Source of the DNA: Lewinella cohaerens DSM 23179
GTDB taxonomy: Bacteria; Bacteroidota; Bacteroidia; Chitinophagales; Saprospiraceae
DNA length: 64,000 nucleotides
Assembly (NCBI RefSeq): GCF_000379805.1
Contig: NZ_KB903537.1
Location: 19,039 to 83,038 of the forward strand
Direction: 5' to 3'
Part shown: positions 36,019 to 43,546 of the stretch, one piece after another
How the letters are laid out: every line of letters begins with the position of its first letter
Position numbering within the stretch: the stretch's first letter is position 1
Position numbers and translations under genes: made by a program
The notes under the pieces: generated by a model
Seen by the model: only the letters and a program-made list of their open reading frames with translations
What the model was told of the DNA's origin: nothing
Databases searched by the model: none

Positions 36019-36330
36019 TTAAATACAACTGACAGGCTTGGGTATCCCAGCTATTCTACTCGCCTTTTTGAGGGGGCCATTAGGAAACAGCTGATAAAAC
36101 TCCTTGATGTTGGTCACGCCGCTCTTGCCTATCTTACGGATCGTCAACGGTACTTCCGCGCGGTATTGATCCTGAAGGAAACTGATCACTTCCCAGTGCT
36201 TGGGGGTCATCTCCACTTCTTCTTCTTTTGCAATTTCTTCACCTACCTGCTGTGTCCATTCTTCCAGGTTGGTCATGTAGCCTTCGTCGTTACAAGCTAC
36301 ATTGGTTCCTGCATATGCTCTTGTTGCCAT
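36019..36330 (-). CDS. TusE/DsrC/DsvC-like sulfur-relay protein
   Basis: 103 residues, the family's length. MTPKHWEVISFLQDQYRAEV and ITNIKEFYQLFPNGPLKKASRIAG, here split as IKEFYQLFPNGPLKKA and SRIAGIPKPVSCI, match DsrC/TusE. The penultimate cysteine (Cys102, in KPVSCI) is the universal sulfur-accepting residue. The second DsrC cysteine, 11 residues earlier, is Ser91 here, so this is a single-cysteine TusE-type protein that cannot form the DsrC trisulfide loop. It sits between the flavoprotein and DsrE-like genes (73 bp and 60 bp gaps). Confidence 0.92.
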   Translation of the reverse strand: MATRAYAGTNVACNDEGYMTNLEEWTQQVGEEIAKEEEVEMTPKHWEVISFLQDQYRAEVPLTIRKIGKSGVTNIKEFYQLFPNGPLKKASRIAGIPKPVSCI

Positions 36331-36340
36331 GATATTATTA

Positions 36341-36386
36341 GTTGTTAGTTGATTGATTGATTGATTGTTGTTGGTTGATTGCTTTG
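36341..36386. repeat. TTGA/TTGT microsatellite-like tract in the operon spacer
   Basis: GTTGATTGATTGATTGATTG and then TTGTTGGTTGATTG fill the spacer between the SQR-like and TusE-like genes, ending about 10 bp before the TusE start. The four-base tandem unit could change length by slippage; on the transcript it is a CAAU-rich, unstructured leader. Confidence 0.65.
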
Positions 36387-36403
36387 TCGTAGCAGTACTG
36401 CTA

Positions 36404-37660
36404 TTATCCTACCTCAGCAGGCGCAGGTTCTATGTCTTTACCGGCAGTCATCATCGCAGAAGACACGAAGGGGATCGGTTTTCCGGTGATCAGCATATTC
36501 CAGTAAATCCAGCGAAAAGCCAGCTTACCCCAGTGGTTTACCCGGCTCTCTTTGAGCAACCGTAGTGGGCCTACTCCTGGTATTGGGAAGGTACCCGTTA
36601 CGGGTTCTTGATCGTAGTTAAAGTCAATGAGTAGCGCTTTGCCATTTCCTGTTTCTACAAAACAGTTGGCGTGGCCATCAAAGCTTCCGTTCATTTCTTT
36701 ACCTGCGATGTAGGCAAGGATGTTTTCTGTCAGTACCTCTGCTTCAAAGTGAGCTACAGAACCCGCTTTAGAAGCTGGAACATTGGTAGCATCGCCGATC
36801 ACAAAGATGTTGTCTTTGACCAGGCTTTGCAGCGTGGCCTTATTCGTCGGCACAAAGTTCAGATCATCCCCCATACCAGAACGTTCGATCATGGGGTCTC
36901 CCATGTTGGTAGGCACCGTCACCAGCAGATCATAATCTACTACTTGACCGCCGTAGTCGTATACTTTCCTCGCTTCGCCGTCGACTCGTTCTACATTAAA
37001 ATTGGGGACAATGCGGATGTTTTTCTGCTCCAGCAAGTAGTTGAGTTCCTTGGTGGCTCGCGGCTTGGTAAAGGCACCATCCATCGGTGTCACGAAGGTG
37101 AGGTCTACCTTGTCCCTCATCCCTTTATTCTTGAAGAAAGAATCGGCGAGGAAGGCAAACTCCAAGGGAGCTACCGGACATTTGATCGGCATTTCACAGA
37201 TATGAACGACCATTTTACCGCCCTCCCAATTCATCAGCTTCTTGCGCAAATTGCTCGCACCATCGAAGGTGTAGAAATCAAAGATGCTCTCCTGCCAGTG
37301 CTCACCCAGCATTCCCTCTATCTCGTCAGGAGCAATATCGGTACCTGTAGCAACGATGAGCAAATCATAACTCAGCGCTTCACCATTAGCCAGATACACC
37401 TGGTCTTCGTCTTTAGCGATCCGGTCAATAGGCTCACGCACCAGTTTCACTCCTTTAGGAATAAACTGATCAATAGACTTAACAATCTGTTCTGGTTTAT
37501 AGATATCGAAAGGAACAAACAAGTACCCAGGTTGGTAATAATGCGTTTTTTCTTTATCGACAATCGTGATTTGCCATTCGTTGGCAGGCAACTTCTTGAC
37601 GAGGTGGTTGGCCATCATCGTTCCCGCTGTACCCGCACCTAAGATTAAGAGATTTTTCAT
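36404..37660 (-). CDS. Sulfide:quinone oxidoreductase-like flavoprotein
   Basis: 418 residues, usual SQR length. FAD-binding Rossmann loop GAGTAGTMMANHL (8-20), the second dinucleotide site LIVATGTDIAPDE (101-113), the conserved VVHICEMPIKCPVAP with Cys155 and Cys161, IFVIGDATNVPASKAG (285-300; FAD ribityl contact) and Cys333 in HANCFVETG. Cys161 and Cys333 fit the two redox cysteines that carry polysulfide in SQR. The C-terminal amphipathic part (KLAFRWIYWNMLITGK) suits monotopic membrane binding. It should oxidise sulfide to persulfide and pass electrons to quinone. First gene of the operon with TusE- and DsrE-like sulfur carriers; its promoter has two FNR-type boxes. Confidence 0.85.
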   Translation of the reverse strand: MKNLLILGAGTAGTMMANHLVKKLPANEWQITIVDKEKTHYYQPGYLFVPFDIYKPEQIVKSIDQFIPKGVKLVREPIDRIAKDEDQVYLANGEALSYDLLIVATGTDIAPDEIEGMLGEHWQESIFDFYTFDGASNLRKKLMNWEGGKMVVHICEMPIKCPVAPLEFAFLADSFFKNKGMRDKVDLTFVTPMDGAFTKPRATKELNYLLEQKNIRIVPNFNVERVDGEARKVYDYGGQVVDYDLLVTVPTNMGDPMIERSGMGDDLNFVPTNKATLQSLVKDNIFVIGDATNVPASKAGSVAHFEAEVLTENILAYIAGKEMNGSFDGHANCFVETGNGKALLIDFNYDQEPVTGTFPIPGVGPLRLLKESRVNHWGKLAFRWIYWNMLITGKPIPFVSSAMMTAGKDIEPAPAEVG

Positions 37661-37683
37661 TTTGCTGGTTATCTAATTCATTA

Positions 37684-37691
37684 CAAAATTA
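37684..37691 (-). promoter_or_regulatory. -7 box of the sulfur operon
   Basis: On the minus strand TAATTTTG, an exact TAnnTTTG match, lies 24 bp upstream of the SQR-like ATG (37660). The transcription start would fall near 37677. Confidence 0.65.
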
Positions 37692-37713
37692 CCCGACTAT
37701 ACCAGCGAGGTCA

Positions 37714-37727
37714 TTGATTTTCATCAA
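37714..37727 (-). promoter_or_regulatory. Perfect FNR-type box
   Basis: TTGATTTTCATCAA reads TTGAT-nnnn-ATCAA, the exact FNR consensus. Its centre (37720.5) is about 43 bp upstream of the predicted transcription start, matching the class II activator position near -41.5. Confidence 0.65.
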
Positions 37728-37735
37728 CGAAACAT

Positions 37736-37749
37736 GTGATTTTCATCAT
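37736..37749 (-). promoter_or_regulatory. Second, weaker CRP/FNR-family box
   Basis: GTGATTTTCATCAT differs from the first box at its two outermost positions (gTGAT-tttc-ATCAt) and is centred exactly 22 bp farther upstream, on the same face of the helix, near -65. Confidence 0.5.
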
Positions 37750-37794
37750 ATTTCATTTGTAGCGGCAACGGGGAGCACCTAAAGTAGCTTTCAG

Positions 37795-38205
37795 GTGCTT
37801 TGGGGCCATGCCATCTCCCGTCCCGACTAGAAAAGTCGGGACGGGATCGGCACCGGGCTCTTCGCTCTCATGCAGTGCTGCGCATTGCATACCGCTGCGA
37901 TCCCTTGTCCTTAGTTTCCGATGGAAGATCGGAACGCCTCGCGCTTCAGCCGTTGGCTTGCGCGCTATTTTGCACCAATCGTACCAGTGCGATCTACGAT
38001 TGGGACACATCTCAACCAAATCAGGAGTGGGAATCAAACGAAATACCTCGGAAAGGTCAAAACACATAAAATGTGCGTAGGCCAATAGGCCGAAGCACGC
38101 CGCAGTGACGAGGAGGACCAAGGATGGGCAGACCGCAGGGATAGACAGCCTGGTGCCGCAGTGGCGTTTGCACCGCAACGCTGCTGCCGGCAGGGCCCCA
38201 AAAAA
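37795..38205. repeat. Composite palindromic repeat (family A reverse - block B - family A forward)
   Basis: The left part (to about 37990) is the reverse complement of the 57690-57850 repeat and has the hairpin CCCGTCCCGACT-agaa-AAGTCGGGACGGG (about 37816-37845). The middle (37990-38090) matches 34945-35050 in reverse. The right part repeats 5785-5865 (GACAGCCTGGTGCCG, then GGGCCCCAAAA). It fills nearly the whole 578-bp spacer; short conserved reading frames over it come from the repeat. Confidence 0.7.
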
Positions 38206-38238
38206 GATGCGAGAAATTCAATTAACAACCAATTGCAA

Positions 38239-38769
38239 CTACGCTAGCCTCAAATAATCCAGCTCCAAGCGAAAGGCTTGCGCCTCTTTATTGCCGATCA
38301 GGAATGCGATCTCTGCCAGTTGCTCACCGGGGTAGTTGGGCATGCGCAATTTGCGGCCTCTAAAGGTAGGGTACATCTCTGCCAAGGGCACGGTGATCTC
38401 CTCCCACTCGCCAGTGGTGGTGAAGTAATAAACATAAGAATGGGCATCATCAGGGCTGCTCTTGAACCGTAGCTGGTAGCGGCGCCCATCGCCTTTGAGC
38501 CGGATGACACAATGGGAATAATCGCTTACCTGTTTTGATTTAAAACGATGCCGGACAGAGGAAAACCCACCATTGTTCTCCAACGATACTTCACCGTAAA
38601 ACAGGCCATTACCGGCTTCGTTAATCTTGAAATGACCATCCGAACGGCCACCCATCACCACATCATCAACAACGCGCCAAGTGGTAGGATCTGTATTGCT
38701 AGTAAAATCAAAGAGAAGGGGTGCGGCAGCCATGAGTAAGAGGTTTACGAGGAAAATTAGAGCTTTCAT
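38239..38769 (-). CDS. CIA30-family protein
   Basis: 176 residues from the ATG at 38769, which begins an N-terminal hydrophobic signal (MKALIFLVNLLLMAAAPLLF). The CIA30 (complex I intermediate-associated protein 30) hallmark is WRVVDDVVMGGRSDGHF, followed by NGGFSSVRHRF and a jelly-roll-like beta pattern to LELDYLRLA. In eukaryotes CIA30 assists NADH dehydrogenase assembly; bacterial members are often exported and have no proven role. The frame extends 15 codons upstream, but this start fits the signal. Monocistronic as far as visible. Confidence 0.87.
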   Translation of the reverse strand: MKALIFLVNLLLMAAAPLLFDFTSNTDPTTWRVVDDVVMGGRSDGHFKINEAGNGLFYGEVSLENNGGFSSVRHRFKSKQVSDYSHCVIRLKGDGRRYQLRFKSSPDDAHSYVYYFTTTGEWEEITVPLAEMYPTFRGRKLRMPNYPGEQLAEIAFLIGNKEAQAFRLELDYLRLA

Positions 38770-39036
38770 GACTATAAAATAGTCCGTGGCCCAAATTGTT
38801 TCCCCTGAAGGCAAGATTTAGCCAGATTTAGGGGATGTCATTATAGTAGCGCACACCCCGCACTTCGCACCCGAAAAGTGCAAACGTTGGAAAAGTGTAA
38901 AGGTGGGCTCCCCCATCTGACCAACCAGCCTCAAAATCGGAAATCAAAAGTATTTTCCGCACCCCGCACAAATAAACGGTTCTACTCAACCAAAAGGAAA
39001 CCAAAATACCTAGTACATAATACCAAGTACCGTTCC
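38770..39036. other. Spacer with short direct repeats
   Basis: Contains TTGGAAAAGTGTAAAGGTG (about 38885-38904), a member of the heptamer family, and TACCTAGTAC...TACCAAGTACC near 39008-39033, a motif that recurs at 40679-40707 and 40799-40832. No gene is supported. Confidence 0.5.
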
Positions 39037-40368
39037 CTACCTTTTCTTTTTCTTCTTTCTATTGCGGTTATCCGCCTTCTTACGGCCGCGCTTTTCTTCC
39101 AGTTCGCGGCGGGTGAGGTTTACTTTCGTGTTTTTGTACTTCTTTTCATGGAAAGCACCTTCACCTCTGGGGGCCATCTTCACCCGCACATTGGGTACCC
39201 GCAGGTTGGGCATCTCTTCCGGAATCAATTCTTCCGACACTTCTACTCCTTCAGGCACGGGGAGTACCTCGACGGTTTTCTGCATGAGCTCTTCGGCTGC
39301 CTTCAATAACTCTTGCTCCTCTTCTCTAACAAAGGTGATCGCAATACCATCTTTATCTGCACGGCCAGTACGACCGATACGGTGGATGTAATCTTCGGCC
39401 GTGGTGGGGGTATCCAGATTGATAACGTGAGAGACATCGTCGATATCCATACCTCTGGAGATCAAATCCGTGGCGATAAGGATTCTAGTCTCTCCGGCGT
39501 GAAATTTCCGGAGACTTTCAAAGCGAAAATTCTGGCTTTTGTTACCGTGAATCACGCCCATTTCTTCCTCAAAATCGACCAGCAGTTGCTCGTAAGCCAT
39601 ATCAGCGAGTCGCTTGCTGGGCGCAAAAACGAGAACACGCTGATAAGTTTCCTTATCCTGTAGCAGGTGCTGAAGGAGATTGAGTTTTGTCTTGTAGTTG
39701 GGAACATTGTAAACCGCTTGGGCTATGTTTTCCAATGGTGTACCCACTCTGGCAGCTTCGATAATTACCGGATAATCAAAGGTGGTATCGATCACTTCCT
39801 GAACATCTTCCGTCATGGTGGCGGAAAAGAGTAAATTTTGGCGCTTTTTGGGTAAGATGTCAATGATCTTCGTCAGCTGTGGCCGAAACCCGAGGGCCAA
39901 GAGCTCATCGACTTCGTCGAGAATAAGATGGCGAATTTCTTTAAACCGCAATGAACCTTGGAGAGCCAGGTCAAAAATTCGGCCAGGCGTTCCTACCAGT
40001 ATATCCAAACCATCTTCTACAGCTGCTTGGTGGCGTTTCATATTTACCCCCCCAAAAACACCTATAGCTACCACGTTTTGATAAGTCGTGATACGCTCGA
40101 TTTCTTCTACCACCTGCATAACTAGTTCGCGGGTAGGCACCATAATAAGCACCTGCGGTAAGCGGTGTTTCTGGAACTTCCACATACGGAGCACCGGCAG
40201 CAGGTAGGCCAGTGTTTTTCCGGTGCCTGTTTGGGCAATACCAATAACATCTTTACCGGACATAATCACGGAAAAGGCACGCTCCTGAATGGGCGTTGGC
40301 GTCTCTAACCCGGCATCTGCCAGTGATTTGAGTTGCGACTTCGAAAGGTTAAAATCTGTAAATTTCAC
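39037..40368 (-). CDS. DEAD-box RNA helicase (RhlE-like)
   Basis: 443 residues from a GTG at 40368. Motifs in order: Q motif (LKSLADAGLETPTPIQERAF), AQTGTGKT (I), PTRELV (Ia), GTPGRI (Ib), LDEVDELLALGF (II, DEVD), SATMT (III), ATDLISRGMDI (V) and HRIGRTGRADKDG (VI). The tail is highly basic (EKRGRKKADNRNRKKKKKR), typical for RNA binding in Bacteroidota RhlE proteins. The GTG is chosen because KFTDFNLSKSQL is the family's usual first segment and because a perfect -7 box (TACCTTTG) ends only 4 bp upstream, which rules out a longer N-terminus if that promoter is used. Likely roles are ribosome assembly or RNA decay, especially in the cold. Confidence 0.93.
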   Translation of the reverse strand: MKFTDFNLSKSQLKSLADAGLETPTPIQERAFSVIMSGKDVIGIAQTGTGKTLAYLLPVLRMWKFQKHRLPQVLIMVPTRELVMQVVEEIERITTYQNVVAIGVFGGVNMKRHQAAVEDGLDILVGTPGRIFDLALQGSLRFKEIRHLILDEVDELLALGFRPQLTKIIDILPKKRQNLLFSATMTEDVQEVIDTTFDYPVIIEAARVGTPLENIAQAVYNVPNYKTKLNLLQHLLQDKETYQRVLVFAPSKRLADMAYEQLLVDFEEEMGVIHGNKSQNFRFESLRKFHAGETRILIATDLISRGMDIDDVSHVINLDTPTTAEDYIHRIGRTGRADKDGIAITFVREEEQELLKAAEELMQKTVEVLPVPEGVEVSEELIPEEMPNLRVPNVRVKMAPRGEGAFHEKKYKNTKVNLTRRELEEKRGRKKADNRNRKKKKKR

Positions 40369-40372
40369 GGTG

Positions 40373-40380
40373 CAAAGGTA
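40373..40380 (-). promoter_or_regulatory. -7 box abutting the DEAD-box start codon
   Basis: TACCTTTG on the minus strand matches TAnnTTTG exactly; with the usual 5-7 bp to the start of transcription, the message would begin at or within a base or two of the GTG start codon (leaderless or nearly so). Confidence 0.5.
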
Positions 40381-40485
40381 GCAGTTTTTAGAGGAATTCT
40401 TGCTTTTTTGAACCATATATAGGTTAAACGCATCAAAAGCATAAAACAGGATGGCCACACCAATTTCACAGGAATGCTTATCGCT

Positions 40486-40602
40486 AAAATCAATAGCCCT
40501 GCCATTGAAATATTCCCCAATCCCGTAACGCTTTCCGTAAAAGGGGAGCAGATGGAACGAATCGAGTTATACGATTTGGAAAGGCGTTTGCTAAAAAACG
40601 TG
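40486..40602 (+). pseudogene. Relic of a T9SS type A sorting domain
   Basis: The + strand reads SPAIEIFPNPVTLSVKGEQM then ERIELYDLERRLLKNV, the textbook first half of a type A T9SS sorting domain (PNP, then I.LYD..GRL). It then loses homology at about 40602 and enters repeat-like sequence. No upstream protein and no second half are present in the spacer, so this is the debris of a deleted secreted-protein gene. Confidence 0.7.
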
Positions 40603-40972
40603 AGGTTTAGCTTGCGCTGCTACTTCGTGGTGCCTTTTTGTATTCCTAGAAGGCAAGAAATGACTAGGCAAATCTCACTGTACCAAGTACTTAGTACAGG
40701 GTACAAGGATTAGCTACGCTGATGACCTGCGGTGATCGTCGCAGGCTCCTCAGAGTTGTCGTTCCTCCTCAGAGTTTTGAATCCCTAAAATGGATTCTAT
40801 ACCAAGTACCATCTACTTTTTACCTAGTACAGTGAGGTTTGATGTATTTAGCTTACTGATAATGAGCCCTTTGCACTCAAACATCACGTTAAACTAGGTA
40901 GGGTCGGATTTTAAAACCCGACCCTACGGAGAAGCGGCGCAAAGCGTACCGAACCGCTCTACCCTCTACTGC
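40603..40972. other. Spacer with palindromes near the GH13 gene end
   Basis: Holds several TACCAAGTAC / TTAGTACAGGGTAC repeats (40679-40707, 40799-40832) and a strong hairpin, GTAGGGTCGG / CCGACCCTAC (40898-40927), about 45 bp beyond the stop of the minus-strand amylase gene. The hairpin lacks a T-run, so it may be a REP-like element or a transcript-end stabiliser. No gene seen. Confidence 0.5.
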
Positions 40973-42466
40973 TTACTCCTTTTCGTGGTGCAGTACGCGA
41001 TAGGTCCAAGGAGCCATTTTCGTTGCCCAATCCTTGGTGAGTGCTGTTTCTTCGCCGGAAAACAGGTCGGAATAAGTCCCCTCAAAATTGTCGCCCGTTA
41101 ATTTCAGTGCTTGCTCCTCTGCTGAAAGGTTGATGATTACGACCACTTTATCGCCATTCTTTTCACGGGTAAAAGCGTAGATATTTTCATCATTCCCGGT
41201 AGGGATTTTTACCAATGCACCGCCAGCTTCGCCATTCCAGAGGGCTTCATTACGGTGCTTAAGGTCGAAGAGTTTTTGATAAAAAGGAGCGTATTGATAA
41301 TCGCCCCATTCTATATTGTCTTTTTTGAAAAATTCGAGTTGCTTATCCATCGCAGACTCCATACCTGAATACAACAGCGGCATCCCATCAAAAGTCGCCG
41401 TCAATACCGCAAAAGCCAAGTGGCCATCTCCCATCCGTTCAAACTCTGTACCGGCCCAGGAGTTTTCATCATGGTTAGAGGTAAAGTGCATAAAGTAGCC
41501 TTGCTGGTATTCCTCTTGGTTTTTCGCCAGGATGGTGTCAATATCGAGGGCCGTTTTAGGTTCCAGATGTTGGTCCTTTCCTTCTACGAGATTTCCTTGA
41601 ACCAATTGTTTATTGTCACTACGACTGGCCCCTTGGTACTTGGCAATTTCATTCAGCAAGTGGTGCATCTCCCATGCGTAATCCATAACGAAACCGCCAC
41701 TGTTGCGCCGATCTGGGATAGCTGCTTCGGCCAGCATAAACAACGGCTTGATCTGGTAAAGCTCCTTATTGCAGTCTTCCCAAAAATCCAGGGGTACACC
41801 GTGCGCTACATCTACACGGAAACCATCAATACCAATATCCTTCACCCAGAAGGTCATCGCGTCAATCATCCCCCGGCGCATATCAGGGTTGTCATAATTA
41901 AGGTCTGCAACATCTGTCCAACCCCAGGATTCGCCTGTTTCCGGGTTCAGAGGATCTACAATATTGCCGTCTGCATCTTGCGTGTACCAATCGGGATGTG
42001 CCGTAATCCAGGGGTTATCCCAGCCAGTGTGGTTGGGTACCCAGTCGATGATGCAGTACATCCCTTGGTCGTGGATAGCCTTCAGCAATGCCTTAAAATC
42101 ATCCATTGTCCCAAAATCGGGGTTAACATCCAGATAGTCGCCTACGGCGTAAGGGCTACCCATTTCTCCTTTCCGTCGGGCCAGAGATACCGGATGAATA
42201 GGCATCAACCACAAAATATCGACACCCATTTCTTTGAGACGAGGCAGGTGGGTTGCAAAAGCATTGAAAGTTCCTTCTGGCGTGTATTGTCGTAGGTTGA
42301 CTTCGTAAATGGTCGCATTCTTGTGCCAATCCGGCAAGCGGGGCATCTCGAAGGCAGGTGCCTCTGCGGTAGAGGAATCTTCCGTTTTTCCAGCAGTTTC
42401 GCAAGAAAAAAAGAAGCTAAAAACCGTTAAATTTAGCAGTAAATAACGAAAAAAGAAACCGTTCAT
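40973..42466 (-). CDS. Lipoprotein alpha-amylase family glycosidase (GH13)
   Basis: 497 residues. The N-terminus (MNGFFFRYLLLNLTVFSFFFSC) is a lipoprotein signal ending at Cys22. GH13 conserved regions are present: DWVPNHTG (region I), GFRVDVAHG with the nucleophile Asp near 216 (II), MLAEA with the acid/base Glu near 244 (III), and FTSNHDENS with the transition-state Asp near 330 (IV). The C-terminal beta-sandwich ends WTYRVLHHEKE. As a surface or periplasmic lipoprotein it should cut alpha-1,4-glucans or maltodextrins. Neighbours do not form a sus-like cluster; the GH3 glucosidase is 4 kb away. Confidence 0.92.
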   Translation of the reverse strand: MNGFFFRYLLLNLTVFSFFFSCETAGKTEDSSTAEAPAFEMPRLPDWHKNATIYEVNLRQYTPEGTFNAFATHLPRLKEMGVDILWLMPIHPVSLARRKGEMGSPYAVGDYLDVNPDFGTMDDFKALLKAIHDQGMYCIIDWVPNHTGWDNPWITAHPDWYTQDADGNIVDPLNPETGESWGWTDVADLNYDNPDMRRGMIDAMTFWVKDIGIDGFRVDVAHGVPLDFWEDCNKELYQIKPLFMLAEAAIPDRRNSGGFVMDYAWEMHHLLNEIAKYQGASRSDNKQLVQGNLVEGKDQHLEPKTALDIDTILAKNQEEYQQGYFMHFTSNHDENSWAGTEFERMGDGHLAFAVLTATFDGMPLLYSGMESAMDKQLEFFKKDNIEWGDYQYAPFYQKLFDLKHRNEALWNGEAGGALVKIPTGNDENIYAFTREKNGDKVVVIINLSAEEQALKLTGDNFEGTYSDLFSGEETALTKDWATKMAPWTYRVLHHEKE

Positions 42467-42559
42467 AAAACAACGTTTTGGTTGAAGAATGTCGGTTTTA
42501 ATAGGAGGACAGTAAGATAGGTAAATTTTAAAAATGAAAGACTAATAGCCCGCTCAGGT

Positions 42560-43131
42560 TTAACGCTCATTGACCAAAATGAGGCACTTCGCGTCAAGAT
42601 TGATAATTTGTGTGCCTTTAGGGGTTTCTACCAAAGTAATGGGCCAATGGCGATGGCCACAGCAAACGGTATTCTTCGGAGAAGTAGCCAAAACCTCCCT
42701 AACCTGCTCATTTCCGGTCAGTGAAGGAGCGTAATGACTGGGGCCTTCATGGAGTAAAATAAGATCCGGTTGTTTGAGGGCGAGTCGCTTCAATTGGGCC
42801 AGAAAATCTTTCTCGGCTACCCGATTCGGTTTCCCAGGCTGGCCTATTACACCGCTAATGCCGCCTACTTCCATTCCGCCAATCTTACGAATGTTGCCAT
42901 TCAGAAAATGGATACCAGCTTCCCGCTGAAAAGCAGCAAACTCATCGGGAGTGCCAAAGCTATCATGGTTGCCCGCTACCCCAGCCACGAAGGCAAAGTG
43001 CTCGTTGAAAGCTCGCCAAACGTGGCGCACATCGCCCAAACCGCCGCGCCGATCAGGGCGAGCGTAAAGATCACCACAAAGCCCCCCCCTACCCTATCCA
43101 AAGGAATTTCAGGAAAATAGAGTTCCCATGA
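42560..43131 (-). pseudogene. Metallophosphoesterase, truncated and frame-broken
   Basis: The minus strand keeps the C-terminal two thirds of a calcineurin-like phosphoesterase: CGDLYARPDRRGGLGD, GVAGNHD (the metal-binding GNHD), LLHEGPSHYAP and CCGHRHWPI (HxH-type ending). The N-terminal first metal motif (DxH) is missing. Upstream of an 8-G tract (43082-43089) the matching peptide ELYFPEIPLDRVGGG lies in a different frame; nine G would join the two. The sequence then runs directly into the VapC-like stop codon at 43132. So the gene has lost its 5' end, perhaps by insertion of the toxin-antitoxin module, and either has a frameshift or a slippage-prone switch. A short product could start at TTG 43039. 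Confidence 0.65.
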
Positions 43132-43542
43132 CTATTTCACATCATGCTTTATCCAGTTTTCTATCACTATGCCTGAAACTCTACTTAAGTGTTTCTCATT
43201 ATTAGTGACCATGATCATATCAAAATAAACAGCAGTAGAACCTATCAATAAATCAAAGTCATGAATCAAATTACCCTCTCTCCTAAGTCTCGCTTTTTCT
43301 TTACCAAATAGTTCCAAACATTCAGATATTGGAATAACATTAAATAGCTTCTTGGTCTTTACAACTTCCTCTTTATGTTTCTCTATTCTATCGCTAAAGT
43401 AAGCGCCATAGCTCAATTCCCCAATAGTAATCTCTGATACAAAGCAATTATCGAATCCTACTTTTTCTATTTTTTTGAGCAAGTCATTCTTTCCTTTCAA
43501 AAAAGCGATGCAAATATCGGTATCTAATAAATATTGTGCCAT
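43132..43542 (-). CDS. PIN-domain toxin, VapC-like
   Basis: 136 residues from the ATG at 43542. The PIN-domain acidic residues are seen in YLLDTDICIAFLKG (Asp near 7), ITIGELSYG (Glu near 43), and HDFDLLIGSTA (Asp near 99), with the terminal TNNEKHLSRVSGI. VapC toxins are Mg-dependent RNases that cut tRNA or rRNA. It starts 4 bp after the stop of the antitoxin-like gene, the expected arrangement. No codon-use contrast is obvious, but the module lies on the truncation point of a metallophosphoesterase gene, as if it had arrived as a mobile cassette. Confidence 0.87.
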   Translation of the reverse strand: MAQYLLDTDICIAFLKGKNDLLKKIEKVGFDNCFVSEITIGELSYGAYFSDRIEKHKEEVVKTKKLFNVIPISECLELFGKEKARLRREGNLIHDFDLLIGSTAVYFDMIMVTNNEKHLSRVSGIVIENWIKHDVK

Positions 43543-43546
43543 GCTA

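Noticed and set aside
36671-37642. 324-codon open frame antisense to the SQR-like gene
   Set aside because: It mirrors the codon structure of a convincing flavoprotein on the other strand; no motifs.
37808-38080. Open frame starting MPSPVPTRKVGTG, similar to one at 57561-57833 (minus)
   Set aside because: Both arise from the same palindromic repeat; the similarity reflects DNA repeat identity, not a gene.
40898-40927. Intrinsic terminator for the GH13 gene
   Set aside because: The hairpin is strong but no T-run follows it on the minus strand, so I list it only as a palindrome.
41420-42295. Long open frame antisense to the GH13 gene
   Set aside because: Shadow of the amylase; no motif and no start support. 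The same applies to 47908-48654 opposite the GH3 gene and to several frames opposite the giant adhesin.
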